From: Sulfobacillus acidophilus DSM 10332
GTDB taxonomy: Bacteria; Bacillota; Sulfobacillia; Sulfobacillales; Sulfobacillaceae
Length of the DNA: 64,000 nucleotides
Direction: 5' to 3'
Assembly: GCA_000237975.1 (NCBI GenBank)
Contig: CP003179.1
Coordinates: 868,001 to 932,000 of the forward strand
Under the pieces are notes generated by a model. It saw only the letters and a list, made by a program, of their open reading frames with translations. It had not been told where the DNA came from and ran no database searches. Below, piece after piece: positions 43,438 through 52,058 of the stretch. The position numbers and the translations under genes were made by a program. Within the stretch, counting starts at the first letter, position 1. Every line of letters begins with the position of its first letter.

Positions 43438-43470
43438 GGGGGCAGGTTGCCTGCCCCCTTACTTTTTTCG
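43438..43470 (+). terminator. intrinsic terminator after trans-sulfuration gene
   Basis: GGGGGCAGG (43438-43446) and CCTGCCCCC (43450-43458) pair with a three-base loop, followed by TTACTTTTTT. The T-run overlaps the last codons of the convergent minus-strand gene. The minus-strand side lacks a T-run. Confidence 0.88.
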
Positions 43471-43992
43471 TTTCGATCGGTTTTTTAACGGGATTACCGC
43501 CTCGTCGGTTTCGGCCGTTTGAATTTCGTCGAAAAAGGCGGCGACCGGATCCGTGTCCATTTCGGTCAGAACCATGGAGGAAATGATGGCGAGGGACGCG
43601 GCCACATCATTTCCCCGGGGACCGCGTAACATGTCTTTGAACGCCTCGATAAGGGCCGGCGCGTGTTTCCAATGGACGGCGGCGATACGGGAAAATTGTC
43701 GTTCCCACTGAGTCTTCATCAACTCGACGCCATGTACGGGTTCGATGGCGTTCAGTCGTTCGCCGATGATGTTCATCGATTCCCCGAAAGCGACCGCCAA
43801 AAGAGCCAAGGCTTGACCCCACCAATTGAGCCGGGTGGGATGGGGAAGTTGATCCAAAGCCCCTGGAATGATATCCCATAGGACGGAGAGAACAATCGCC
43901 AACTCGGGAACATCCCCGCTTTCCAACCGTACGAACATGAGTGCGGCGGATTCGGTTAAATCGGCCGGCAGCTCCGGCGGGGTATCTTTCAT
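43459..43992 (-). CDS. hypothetical alpha-helical protein (177 aa)
   Basis: Unrecognised. A soluble, helix-rich protein with an acidic N-terminus and a very basic C-terminal tail (PLKNRSKRKK). It is the last gene of a three-gene minus-strand unit (45113 to 43459), starting ten bases after the stop of the 245-residue protein. The spacing suggests stoichiometric partners. No domain or catalytic motif is visible. Confidence 0.6.
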   Translation of the reverse strand: MKDTPPELPADLTESAALMFVRLESGDVPELAIVLSVLWDIIPGALDQLPHPTRLNWWGQALALLAVAFGESMNIIGERLNAIEPVHGVELMKTQWERQFSRIAAVHWKHAPALIEAFKDMLRGPRGNDVAASLAIISSMVLTEMDTDPVAAFFDEIQTAETDEAVIPLKNRSKRKK

Positions 43993-44002
43993 ATCGTCTT
44001 GG

Positions 44003-44740
44003 TCAAATCGTAAAATCGCCGCGGCGATGTGATGGGGGGGGGATCTGCCGAAGTCCCTGGTCGATTAATTGCCGCGCTTCTTGGGTATATCCGCCCCGCT
44101 TATATCCCTTGACGGCGCGCACCAGGTAAAGAATATACGGGTCACTGCCTTTTTCTTGACGGGCAAGGTGCGCCGCGGCTTCGACGGCTTCCCAGACCGG
44201 ATGGCTAAGGACCCCGTCGAGCCGAATGAGGTTCGGGTCTTGAACGCTTGGCCACTCGGGGAAGCGTTCGGCAATGTAATGTTGTACGATGGCCGGCATT
44301 TCATGTCGGCGGGATTCGAAAAGAGGATACTCTTCCGGCTGCAAACTACCCAGCAGCCGGTCAATCACCGGCGGGACCACATCGCCTTGAATCCAGCAGT
44401 CCCACGTCAGCGTGAGCCAATGGGACCGCGGTCGACCGGGCGATTCGCCGGCTTCTGTCAAAAGTTGCCGAAGATCTTCCATATGAGCCGACGGATGTTG
44501 GGCCCAGAACTCGAGAGCAGCTTTTTGGGAGGATTCGGGCGATGCGGCGAGCGCCTTTAGACTAAGCCAGCGCACCATCGGGCGATTGTCCACCGCCCAT
44601 TCGGCCAGTTGTCGGGCGGTAAAGGGACTGTCGAGATCGAGGACTTCACGCTCGAACGGATCAAATAGCGGCGGCGTTTCGAGCGATAAATCGCCGTCAT
44701 AGAGTTCCATCAGCGGGGCCGGCACGTCCAAGAGTCGCAT
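44003..44740 (-). CDS. hypothetical protein, possibly alpha-solenoid (245 aa)
   Basis: No family recognised. The middle has helix pairs reminiscent of HEAT-like repeats (FTARQLAEWAVDNRPMVRWLSLKALAASP; then AALEFWAQHPSAHMEDLRQLLTEAG; later WEAVEAAAHLARQEKG), suggesting a scaffold rather than an enzyme. ATG 44740 has TAAGGAGGAC upstream and is preferred over the start at 44761. It is the second gene of the three-gene unit. Confidence 0.6.
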   Translation of the reverse strand: MRLLDVPAPLMELYDGDLSLETPPLFDPFEREVLDLDSPFTARQLAEWAVDNRPMVRWLSLKALAASPESSQKAALEFWAQHPSAHMEDLRQLLTEAGESPGRPRSHWLTLTWDCWIQGDVVPPVIDRLLGSLQPEEYPLFESRRHEMPAIVQHYIAERFPEWPSVQDPNLIRLDGVLSHPVWEAVEAAAHLARQEKGSDPYILYLVRAVKGYKRGGYTQEARQLIDQGLRQIPPPSHRRGDFTI

Positions 44741-44783
44741 GGAGTCCTCCTTATTTGTCACCCAATGACATTTCGTTCAGCGG

Positions 44784-45113
44784 CTAACGCGTGACGGTTA
44801 ATTGATAGTGTTGGCCGTTGAACCACACGTCATATGTTCCGAAAATCTGTTCCGGTTCACTGATGGGCCGTTCCGTGCCGGCCACCAGGTGCCACGTGAC
44901 GGGGTTGAATAGGTGCAGCTGACTGACAACCCCTTCAAACAAGTCATGTTTAATGATCCATTCGAATTGGAGCGTATCGTCCAGGGCAATGATGTGACGG
45001 CTAAAGACATCTTGTTGACGCGAATCAGGCGCGGTAATAAAGGTGTTCAGCCGTTCCAAAAAATCGGCGGAGACAGAGTATGTCTCGCGTCGTACATCGG
45101 ACGTTTCGGGCAT
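44784..45113 (-). CDS. hypothetical small protein (109 aa)
   Basis: Unrecognised. The longer open frame to 45587 is a shadow of the regulator gene; ATG 45113 has AGGAGGAAGAGG upstream and is the sensible start. The protein is soluble, with a C-terminal half rich in aromatic beta-strand-like sequence (WHLVAGTERPISEPEQIFGTYDVWFNGQHYQLTV). It is the first gene of the three-gene unit; a TATAAT on the minus strand near 45163-45168 may be its promoter. Confidence 0.6.
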   Translation of the reverse strand: MPETSDVRRETYSVSADFLERLNTFITAPDSRQQDVFSRHIIALDDTLQFEWIIKHDLFEGVVSQLHLFNPVTWHLVAGTERPISEPEQIFGTYDVWFNGQHYQLTVTR

Positions 45114-45193
45114 AACGGCCTCTTCCTCCTGACACCCCTGGCAGGATCGGGTTATCCCGTTTATTATAGCAAGAAAATGAATGGTCGCGGAGG

Positions 45194-46198
45194 TTATTGG
45201 GCTACCGACCCGAGCTCGGGATCTAGCTGCCGCATGAGGTGATCCAAACTCATCTTGAGGGCGCGGGCGATTTGGGAGGCGACGTTCAAAGGAATGGCGC
45301 AGTGATCGGATTCGTAGGCTTGAATCGCTTGTAACGGAACGCCGGCTAGTTTGGCTAAGCGTTCTTGACTTATCTGTTGATGCTCCCGCAAGGCCCGTAA
45401 TCGGGCTCCGTACCCGGTATGCCGATGGGTTCGAACACTGCCTAACGCTTCTTGAAAGCGGCTGAGACTGCCCCATTCGCGCAAAATGGCGGCCTTCAGC
45501 CGGGGATGGCGGCGAAACGCTTGCTCGAGCGGAAAGCCTGCGGCCACATATTCGATAACCACCGCCATCATGCTGTCCTTGGTCCAAGGTCGGTTGCCCA
45601 CCACATCTTCATAGGAAATGCCGGCCTGGGTGACGGCAACGGCCCAGGATCCAAAGTAGGTTTGGGCCGCACCATATAGTGCGCGGTGGTGGCGGCGGGC
45701 GACCGAGTCGCGAAGTTGGGACCGATCCGATGCGGCAATGGACTGGATGGCTTCGATAATTTGCTCGGCACTCCGCGGGGTGGTCCGGCGAATTTGCTGT
45801 GGATCTAATCCGGCCGCCTCGAGGGCTTCGGCCCAGGAACCAAAATGGTACGTCGCGGCCGCCAATAAGGCATTGTCGGTTTGTTGCATGTGATGGGCAT
45901 GGAGCGGGTGATCTTGTTCCGCATAATATCGAATCGACGCCACGATGCGTTCACGGGTCCAATAGCCCGGAGGACGGCGGACGCGTCGAGGGCGGCAACT
46001 GGCCGGGTCGATACCCGAAGCCTCGAGACAACGGTTCCAATGGCCAAAATACCGCCGGGCGGCCGCTAACAACGCCGAGTCGTCTCGGGCTACCGCTTGG
46101 GCGTTTAGCGGACGGCCCGTTTGATGGCGCCAACGAACCTTTTCGATAATTTCTTGGCAAGACCATTGGTGACGTGAGTGAGCCGGGCCGGATGACAC
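45194..46198 (-). CDS. XRE-family regulator with homing-endonuclease-associated repeats (334 aa)
   Basis: Residues 10-250 contain four copies of a roughly 60-residue unit. Each has a helix, an x-DxALLxAAxxYFGSW-like core (RYFGHWNRCLEASGI, YHFGSWAEALEAAGL, TYFGSWAVAVTQAGI, the fourth degenerate) and a short link. This matches the homing-endonuclease-associated (HNH_repeat) type thought to contact DNA. Residues 262-320 are a standard XRE helix-turn-helix (LRALREHQQISQERLAKLAGVPLQAIQAYESD). There is no nuclease domain. The start is GTG 46198 with a G-rich stretch upstream. It precedes three unknown genes on the same strand by 80 bases. Confidence 0.75.
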   Translation of the reverse strand: MSSGPAHSRHQWSCQEIIEKVRWRHQTGRPLNAQAVARDDSALLAAARRYFGHWNRCLEASGIDPASCRPRRVRRPPGYWTRERIVASIRYYAEQDHPLHAHHMQQTDNALLAAATYHFGSWAEALEAAGLDPQQIRRTTPRSAEQIIEAIQSIAASDRSQLRDSVARRHHRALYGAAQTYFGSWAVAVTQAGISYEDVVGNRPWTKDSMMAVVIEYVAAGFPLEQAFRRHPRLKAAILREWGSLSRFQEALGSVRTHRHTGYGARLRALREHQQISQERLAKLAGVPLQAIQAYESDHCAIPLNVASQIARALKMSLDHLMRQLDPELGSVAQ

Positions 46199-46349
46199 GA
46201 TGGATTCCCCCGATCGTCAGACGTTCTATTAGCAAATACGAAACCCATTCGGCCCTTGGATCACCTCCGAGAAAAAATTCCTTTCGATGAGGGAATTTTC
46301 GTGATACGTGGAATTAGGAATTATTAGATATAATGAAACCGGGAGGGGG

Positions 46350-46931
46350 TTGTCTGTCACGTTTCGGGCCAAGCGGCCAAGCCGCGAAGACGCCAACCAA
46401 TTGATTAAACGCGTGGCATATGGGGATATGGATGCCTTGCGGGCTATTTACGACGCCTACAGTCCCGGTGTCTACAGTCTCGCCTTTCGACGACTGGGAG
46501 ACGCCGGAACGGCTGAAGAAGTGGTGCAAGACGTCTTTCTCCGTGTATGGCATGCGGCCCCTCAGTGGAATGATTCGCGTGGACCGTTTGAGTCGTGGTT
46601 GTTTGTGGTGGCCCGTAATCTGATTTACGATCGGTTGCGAGAAAAACAACGGCATGGGCATATGGTCACGGATACGACCTGGGATGTCATGGGTGATGTC
46701 CCGATACCGGATCTCGTATCGGACACCATTATCGACACCGATACGACAGCGCACCTGCTGGAAGGGTTGTCCCGCGAACAACGGGAAATTGTCACCATGA
46801 TTTATGTGGACGGGTTCACGACCGCGGAAGTCGCCCAGATGAAATCCATTCCCCAAGGTACGGTCAAAAGCCGGCTTCGGTTAGCGTTAGATCATTTACG
46901 GCGCCATCTCACGGCGAAGGAGGTGGAATAA
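46350..46931 (+). CDS. ECF-type RNA polymerase sigma factor (193 aa)
   Basis: Region 2 at about residues 20-90 (YDAYSPGVYSLAFRRLGDAGTAEEVVQDVFLRVW and FESWLFVVARNLIYDRLRE) and region 4 at about 130-190 (LSREQREIVTMIYVDGFTTAEVA, then IPQGTVKSRLRLALDHLRRHL). The pattern matches the SigK/RskA-partnered group. GTG 46308 also opens the frame, but a TATAAT at 46329-46334 lies downstream of it and GGGAGGGGG directly precedes TTG 46350, so I prefer the latter. It is followed two bases later by its anti-sigma factor. Confidence 0.88.
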   Translation: MSVTFRAKRPSREDANQLIKRVAYGDMDALRAIYDAYSPGVYSLAFRRLGDAGTAEEVVQDVFLRVWHAAPQWNDSRGPFESWLFVVARNLIYDRLREKQRHGHMVTDTTWDVMGDVPIPDLVSDTIIDTDTTAHLLEGLSREQREIVTMIYVDGFTTAEVAQMKSIPQGTVKSRLRLALDHLRRHLTAKEVE

Positions 46932-46933
46932 CC

Positions 46934-47599
46934 GTGGCTCTTTGTGAAGCGGAATATTTGGCCTTGCGCTATCTGGCCGGTGATTTGGATACGCAGGAAC
47001 AAGAACGGTACCGTAAGCATGTGGCGAGTTGTTCGGCCTGTCAAATGGCCTATCGGGATGCTTTAAGTTGGACCGACGGGGTGGTGTGGCGACATGGTCA
47101 AAAAACCCCGCCCGGGCGGGTATGGCGGGCCATTCGCCGCCGGATCGGTGCCCCGGTTTGGCGCGTGTGGGTGTCCAGTGCCGCCGTAACGGTGGTGGCG
47201 CTGGTGATGGGATTAGCCTTGGGGCACTGGGTGGGCTATCGCCAAGGGGCGCATGTGGCTACCACTCATCCCGCTTATTTGGCCGCCACGTTAAAGCCGC
47301 CGACGCCCGATGCGGGTCTGGACGGACATGTCCTGATTGTGCCGCAAGCCAATCGCATGGTGATGATGATTGTGGGCATTAACGCGCCGGCTCCCGGTCA
47401 GGTCTATGAAGCGTGGACGTTAGGGGATCAAGGCGCAGTTCCGATTGGCACCCTGAAATGGAAAGACCATGTTGCCTGGTATATCGGTAAAGCGCAAGTC
47501 AGCCCGGGCGACCAAGTGGTGGTCTGCCAAGAGTATGTATCGTGGGTTGGAGAATGGATGGGTCCGGAAGTCGTCGGGGCCACTTTGCCTTCGACCTAA
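46934..47599 (+). CDS. membrane anti-sigma factor, RskA-like (221 aa)
   Basis: An N-terminal zinc-associated anti-sigma motif H29-x3-C33-x2-C36 binds the sigma factor in the cytosol. A single membrane helix (about residues 77-98) and an external anti-sigma-K domain (PQANRMVMMIVGINAPAPGQVYEAWTLG) follow. The GTG start is two bases after the sigma stop with AAGGAGGTGG inside the sigma gene, giving coupled synthesis. Release of the sigma factor by proteolysis is the known mechanism of the family; the signal here is unknown. Confidence 0.86.
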   Translation: MALCEAEYLALRYLAGDLDTQEQERYRKHVASCSACQMAYRDALSWTDGVVWRHGQKTPPGRVWRAIRRRIGAPVWRVWVSSAAVTVVALVMGLALGHWVGYRQGAHVATTHPAYLAATLKPPTPDAGLDGHVLIVPQANRMVMMIVGINAPAPGQVYEAWTLGDQGAVPIGTLKWKDHVAWYIGKAQVSPGDQVVVCQEYVSWVGEWMGPEVVGATLPST

Positions 47600-47745
47600 A
47601 TCCCCCTTGCCTCTGAGGAAGCGCGATCCCTCTGAAGATTTTCCCCCTTTCGGTTATGACATAATATCCAGGAGTCGGCCAACCGGATCAGAGGTTCGAC
47701 GAGACACCAATACCAGAAGCGTTTCATCGGAAAAGGGGCGACAAG

Positions 47746-48648
47746 ATGCAGGTAGCCGTGATAGGACTGGGACTAATGGGGCAGGCGATGGCTCGCCGCC
47801 TGACGGAACAGGGATTTTCGGTCGTGGTCTATAATCGGACCCTCGAAAAAGCAAAATCCTTTCAGCGTCAATTTCCCCACATGACGGTTGCGTCGACGGC
47901 GGCCGAGGCTGTGCAAACCGCCGAGACGGTTATTACCATGCTGGCCGATGACCAAGCCGTCACACAGGTGGCCAACGGTCCCCGGGGCATTTTGGCCGGC
48001 CTGAAACCAGAGCAGGTGTGGATTGATTGCAGCACGATTTCTCCCGAATTAAGCCAAACGTTGTCGCGGGACGCGGCCCAGGTTGGCGCGGTGCGACTGG
48101 AGGCACCGGTGGGCGGCAGTGTGAATGCAGCCGAAAGCGGCACTTTGGTGGTGTGGCTCGGCGGGGACGTAGAGGCGGTGTCACGGATAGAACCGGTCTT
48201 ACAGGTGCTGGCCGCACGGCATGAATATGTCGGTCCGGTGGGACAGGCTTTGGGGCTCAAGTTGGCGATTAATCTCAATTTAGGGATTCAAGTGGCGGCA
48301 TTGGCCGAAGGTCTTCTGTTGGCGCATCGGAGCGGGATCGCGTTAGACCGTGCGTTAGAACTGATGTTGAATTCCGCCATTGCGTCGCCGGCCATGAAAT
48401 ACCGGGGGCCGTGGATGCTCGAGTTACCCGATATGCCGTGGTTTAAATTGGATTTGATGAAAAAAGACCTCGAACTGGCGTTGGCCGAGGTGTCCCATCC
48501 TGAGGCATTGCCTTTAAGCCAAACCACGGACCAGCTATTGCAGGAGGCCTCGCAAGCGGGATGGGGGAATCAGGAACTCGCGGCGGTGTTTCGGGCATTA
48601 TACCAAAGATGGGTTCACCTGGGCGAACTGCCGAAATCCTCAACCTAG
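47746..48648 (+). CDS. beta-hydroxyacid dehydrogenase (3-hydroxyisobutyrate/GlyR-type, 300 aa)
   Basis: NAD(P)-dependent oxidoreductase: Rossmann motif VIGLGLMGQAMARRL at residues 4-18, substrate-binding DCSTISPELS, the GGSVNAAESGTLVVWLGG segment, and the catalytic lysine in GLKLAINLNLGIQ (about K171). Tartronate semialdehyde reductase, 3-hydroxyisobutyrate dehydrogenase and glyoxylate reductase share this pattern, so the substrate is open. ATG has AAAAGGGGCGAC upstream. It stands alone behind the sigma/anti-sigma pair. Confidence 0.88.
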   Translation: MQVAVIGLGLMGQAMARRLTEQGFSVVVYNRTLEKAKSFQRQFPHMTVASTAAEAVQTAETVITMLADDQAVTQVANGPRGILAGLKPEQVWIDCSTISPELSQTLSRDAAQVGAVRLEAPVGGSVNAAESGTLVVWLGGDVEAVSRIEPVLQVLAARHEYVGPVGQALGLKLAINLNLGIQVAALAEGLLLAHRSGIALDRALELMLNSAIASPAMKYRGPWMLELPDMPWFKLDLMKKDLELALAEVSHPEALPLSQTTDQLLQEASQAGWGNQELAAVFRALYQRWVHLGELPKSST

Positions 48649-48715
48649 GCGACGCTTAATCCGCTGCGGGTTGTACGGTATGATAGGGTGAGTATCCGGC
48701 AAAGGGGTGACAAGC

Positions 48716-49825
48716 ATGAGCGGCATGGATATGAGCAACACCCCATCGCTCGTTATTCTCCGGGAATTTTACAGCATGATCGGTGTCGAAGCGGTCATTG
48801 GCGCGGCCATTGTCTTTTTGTTGTGGCTCGGGCTGCGTTCTGATCAACCGAGGGTCCGACGCCCGGAAATGTCGGCCCGGCGATGGCTCCGTTGGGGATT
48901 TGGTGTGCTATGGATTCTTGACGGGCTTCTACAAATGCAACCGGGGATGAGTACCGGTTTTGTTCCCAATTATTTGGTTCCCCTCATGAACGGTCAGCCC
49001 AGCGGCCTCAATCGGTTAATGGAAGTCGGGATTATTCTTTTTGCTTCACACCCGCTATTCTGGGATACCTTAAGCGGATGGCTGCAAATTACCATCGGGG
49101 GCCTGATGATTGGCGGATATGACACCGTTTGGGAACGCATTGGGCTTTGGATATCTATTTTCTGGAGTATCGTGGTCTGGGTGATGGGCGAAGGATTGGG
49201 TAATTTATTGGTGCCGGGGAATAATACCTGGCTAGCGGGGACACCCGGTTCGGTCGTATTCTATGGGCTCGCGGCGGCTCTCTTGCTTCAGCCGGAGGCG
49301 TTTTGGGAGTCCGGTCGCGTTCGTCTTGTCATGAGCCGTCTAATGGCTGGCTTGTGGTTATTGATGGGGTTGTTGCAGTGGTTGCCGGCTGACGGGTATT
49401 GGCATGGGGCAACCTTAGCCGGTCCGGTGTTGGCCATGGCAGAGATGGCTCAACCCGCGGTATTGTCGCATCCCCTCTATGTGACGGCACGCATCTTGAC
49501 GGCGCATGGTCCGGTAGCGAACGCCCTCATCGGTGGGGTGATGCTGGTGTTGGCTGTCGGCTGGTGGCTTCGGCGCGATTGGGCCGTGTGGTTGACGGTG
49601 GTCTGGGTCTTTTTGACGTGGTGGCTGGCCCAGGATTTCGGGGTATTTGGGGGCACCGCGACGGACCCGAATTCCGGGTTGCCGGTCATGATTTTGGTGC
49701 TGACCGCCGTCTATGGCGTGGCCCGGGCTTTACCCAAAACAACGGATCGTGATTTGGCGCCGGTACGCTATTTCCCGGGGGTGTCGCCGGATACGCAAGA
49801 TCAAAAAGGCCTTAAAGACCGCTAA
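48716..49825 (+). CDS. polytopic membrane protein of unknown function (369 aa)
   Basis: Eight to nine hydrophobic segments, Trp- and Gly-rich, starting with a Met-rich peptide MSGMDMSN. No transporter or enzyme motif is recognised. Conserved-looking pieces are GFGVLWILDGLLQMQPGMSTGF and LWLLMGLLQWLP, which look like an internal duplication of about 190 residues. ATG 48716 with AAAGGGGTGA upstream is preferred over GTG 48707. The convergent TDT gene follows. Confidence 0.7.
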   Translation: MSGMDMSNTPSLVILREFYSMIGVEAVIGAAIVFLLWLGLRSDQPRVRRPEMSARRWLRWGFGVLWILDGLLQMQPGMSTGFVPNYLVPLMNGQPSGLNRLMEVGIILFASHPLFWDTLSGWLQITIGGLMIGGYDTVWERIGLWISIFWSIVVWVMGEGLGNLLVPGNNTWLAGTPGSVVFYGLAAALLLQPEAFWESGRVRLVMSRLMAGLWLLMGLLQWLPADGYWHGATLAGPVLAMAEMAQPAVLSHPLYVTARILTAHGPVANALIGGVMLVLAVGWWLRRDWAVWLTVVWVFLTWWLAQDFGVFGGTATDPNSGLPVMILVLTAVYGVARALPKTTDRDLAPVRYFPGVSPDTQDQKGLKDR

Positions 49826-49828
49826 CGA

Positions 49829-49864
49829 AAAAAGAGGGTGCGCCTTTTCCCAAACGGCGCACCC
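49829..49864 (-). terminator. intrinsic terminator for the TDT-family gene
   Basis: GGGTGCGCC (49836-49844) and GGCGCACCC (49856-49864) form a nine-pair stem. Read on the minus strand it is followed by TCTTTTTTCG, so it stops transcription from the TDT gene. It may also help the converging plus-strand unit. Confidence 0.8.
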
Positions 49865-49885
49865 AGCCAGTCGTAGCCTTCGAGG

Positions 49886-50980
49886 CTAGCTGACCGCTTC
49901 TTCATCCGGTTCGGATGTTTCCCGTGTCGATAATGTCCGAACCGCTGACCGAATCAGTCCGTTCAGGGTTCTACCGGCCACCAGTAGCCAAAAGATGGTC
50001 AGTAACCCGAAGAAACCGATACTCAGTGTGCGGAAAACCGGGATGTTAAAGGCATGGTACAACAAGTCGGTACCGCCGGTAAAAACGCCCAAGGGGAAGG
50101 TCAAGCCCCACCAACCCAAATTAAACGGGATGGGTTCTCGCCACCGGTAATAGAGCGTAATCAAGAGACTTTGAACAAACCACCAGATGCCAAATCCCCA
50201 GAGGACCAAAGCCGTCAGCCAAGCCGCCCCCATTAACGTGGTGCCCCATCCGGGGAAGAGCATGCGGCTGTCCGTTCCCAGTCCCACCATGCCCATGACC
50301 CCGGTACCCAAGGTGCCGAGACTAATCCACGTTGAGATGGCCATTTCGCGGGGCGGGAGTTTGTGTAACGTCAGACGCAGAAACAAAATGCCTAACAACA
50401 AGAAGGCCAGCGGCACACTAAACGCCCATAACGTGACGGTGCCAATAAACAAGAGGTGCTGGGTGGATTTGGCCAGATGCGGCAATAGACTGCCGGCCGA
50501 GGCGGCCACCACCTCCGCCGGCACGATCGGCATCAGCCAGACGGCGGTCATGGTGTCCAAACGGTGTTGGTGACGGGTAAACATATAAAACGGCACCAAT
50601 ATAACGGAGGCGAAGGCGACCAGCGTGTTGACCACCCATAAGTCCCGGGCCCAAATAAGCGACTGGGCGCCTAAGAGGGCGGGGCCCATGTTAATAAAGC
50701 CGTTAACCAGCGTGGTCAAGGCCATCGGAATGGCACCAAAAAACATCGATTGGACAGGATGGTGCATGACCGCTTGAAATCCCGCGCGGTCAAACAGGGC
50801 GCGGCCTAACAGCAGCACACTGAAGATACCTACCAACACGATGTTGAACAGCCATAAGTCGGTGCCGAACGATTTCAGCCATAGCGGCCCGTTGGGCAGG
50901 AGAAAAGCATCAAGCGCCACAATCCCTGTCCCCATGCCGACGGTAAACCAATTGGGGGTGAATTCCCGAAATATGCGCAC
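49886..50980 (-). CDS. TDT-family transporter (TehA/Ssu1/SLAC1 fold, 364 aa)
   Basis: Ten-helix anion channel or transporter of the tellurite-resistance/dicarboxylate family. The start FREFTPNWFTVGMGTGIVAL is the family hallmark (helix 1), and WWGLTFPLGVFTGGTDLLYHAF is the equivalent of the WWSxTFPLG motif. Fungal Ssu1 exports sulfite and Mae1 carries malate, so sulfite export would fit a sulfur-oxidising lifestyle but is inference. GTG 50980 with AAAGGAGGGAAAC upstream replaces the longer ATG 51004. It is divergent from a LysR gene. Confidence 0.85.
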   Translation of the reverse strand: MRIFREFTPNWFTVGMGTGIVALDAFLLPNGPLWLKSFGTDLWLFNIVLVGIFSVLLLGRALFDRAGFQAVMHHPVQSMFFGAIPMALTTLVNGFINMGPALLGAQSLIWARDLWVVNTLVAFASVILVPFYMFTRHQHRLDTMTAVWLMPIVPAEVVAASAGSLLPHLAKSTQHLLFIGTVTLWAFSVPLAFLLLGILFLRLTLHKLPPREMAISTWISLGTLGTGVMGMVGLGTDSRMLFPGWGTTLMGAAWLTALVLWGFGIWWFVQSLLITLYYRWREPIPFNLGWWGLTFPLGVFTGGTDLLYHAFNIPVFRTLSIGFFGLLTIFWLLVAGRTLNGLIRSAVRTLSTRETSEPDEEAVS

Positions 50981-51109
50981 GATGTTTCCCTCCTTTAAAT
51001 GCAAAATCTAAAATCTCTTTATCGCGCCATAGCCCTCGCGTGATACCTTTATGATAGAAGAAGCGGGTGATGGAAGCGCACGGCTTTTGCCAACAAGCAT
51101 TCGGGATTT

Positions 51110-51123
51110 GTGAATGATTTCAC
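51110..51123. promoter_or_regulatory. inverted repeat GTGAA-N4-TTCAC in LysR divergent region
   Basis: GTGAA (51110-51114) and TTCAC (51119-51123) flank TGAT, directly upstream of the LysR ribosome site and 130 bases from the TDT start. It has the T-N-A dyad character of LysR sites and may mediate autoregulation. Confidence 0.4.
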
Positions 51124-51140
51124 GAAAAGGAGGGTGAGGA

Positions 51141-52058
51141 GTGGATCCCCGTCTTACCTTATTTTTGGCGGTGGCCCGGATGGGCCGACTTAACCAGGCG
51201 AGTCGTTTACTCAACATGTCGCCCTCGAGTTTGTCCGCCCAAATCAGTAGTTTAGAGCGAGACTTGGGGCTGACCCTGTTTGAACGGGGGCCGCGGGGCA
51301 TGCGGTTAACGGCGGCCGGCAAACGGTTAGCCGATGCCGCAGCCGAGCTCGAGGGTCAATGGCGTCACGCGTTGACCCAAGCCCGTTTGACAGCGGCGGG
51401 ACAGGATCAGGTTGCCTTGGCCGCCAGTCAGACGGCTACCGAGCTCTTTTTACCGCGACCGCTCGGGATATTTCGCCAACGTTATCCGCAAATTCGTTTG
51501 ACCGTAACGATGGATAACACCGAAGGGGTTCTTCGACGGGTGGCCGAGGGTAGCGTATCGCTCGGGATTATCGAAGGAGGACCCATTCACGGGGCCTATA
51601 GCGTCACGAATTTATGGCAAGATGAACTTGGGGTGATTGTATCCCGTCAACATCCCTTGGCTGTCCGGAAAACGTTAACCGTGGACGAAGTGGTCGGACT
51701 GGAATTGATATTACGGGAGGCGGGATCCGGCACGCGGACAATCTTTGAGCGGGCGTTGCACCAGGCGGGTTGGTCGTCTCAAGCGTTAAATGTCATTATG
51801 GAATTTTCCTCCCTGCGGGCGATTTTGGCCATGGTGACCCATAATGTGGGCGGCAGCATCGTTTCTCGGGCGGTCGTGGAGTCTCCCGACATTCACATTC
51901 CCGATGTCGTCTTTATACCGGTGAGTGACCTGGTACTGACACGCAATATTCAGGCCGTAACCCGCCGTCATGGACCGTCCGCGCCCGCTCGCGACACGTT
52001 GTTGCAGTTTTTGAAACAAGATGCCCGTGGACGACGCGTGATGATGGAGGATGAATAA
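51141..52058 (+). CDS. LysR-family transcriptional regulator (305 aa)
   Basis: N-terminal winged helix (FLAVARMGRLNQASRLLNMSPSSLS, then AQISSLERDLGLTLFERGPRGMRLTAAG) and a C-terminal effector domain from about residue 90 (VALAASQTATELFLPRPLGIFRQRYPQI). The arrangement and the DELGVIVSRQHPLA segment are typical of the CysB/CbbR-like branch. The GTG start has AAAGGAGGGTGAGG upstream. Being divergent from the TDT gene it probably controls that gene. Its stop overlaps the nucleoside hydrolase start (TAATG). Confidence 0.86.
   Translation: MDPRLTLFLAVARMGRLNQASRLLNMSPSSLSAQISSLERDLGLTLFERGPRGMRLTAAGKRLADAAAELEGQWRHALTQARLTAAGQDQVALAASQTATELFLPRPLGIFRQRYPQIRLTVTMDNTEGVLRRVAEGSVSLGIIEGGPIHGAYSVTNLWQDELGVIVSRQHPLAVRKTLTVDEVVGLELILREAGSGTRTIFERALHQAGWSSQALNVIMEFSSLRAILAMVTHNVGGSIVSRAVVESPDIHIPDVVFIPVSDLVLTRNIQAVTRRHGPSAPARDTLLQFLKQDARGRRVMMEDE

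Noticed and set aside
45114-45587. Upstream extension of the 109-residue gene
   Set aside because: It overlaps the regulator gene in another frame, while a strong ribosome site marks ATG 45113.
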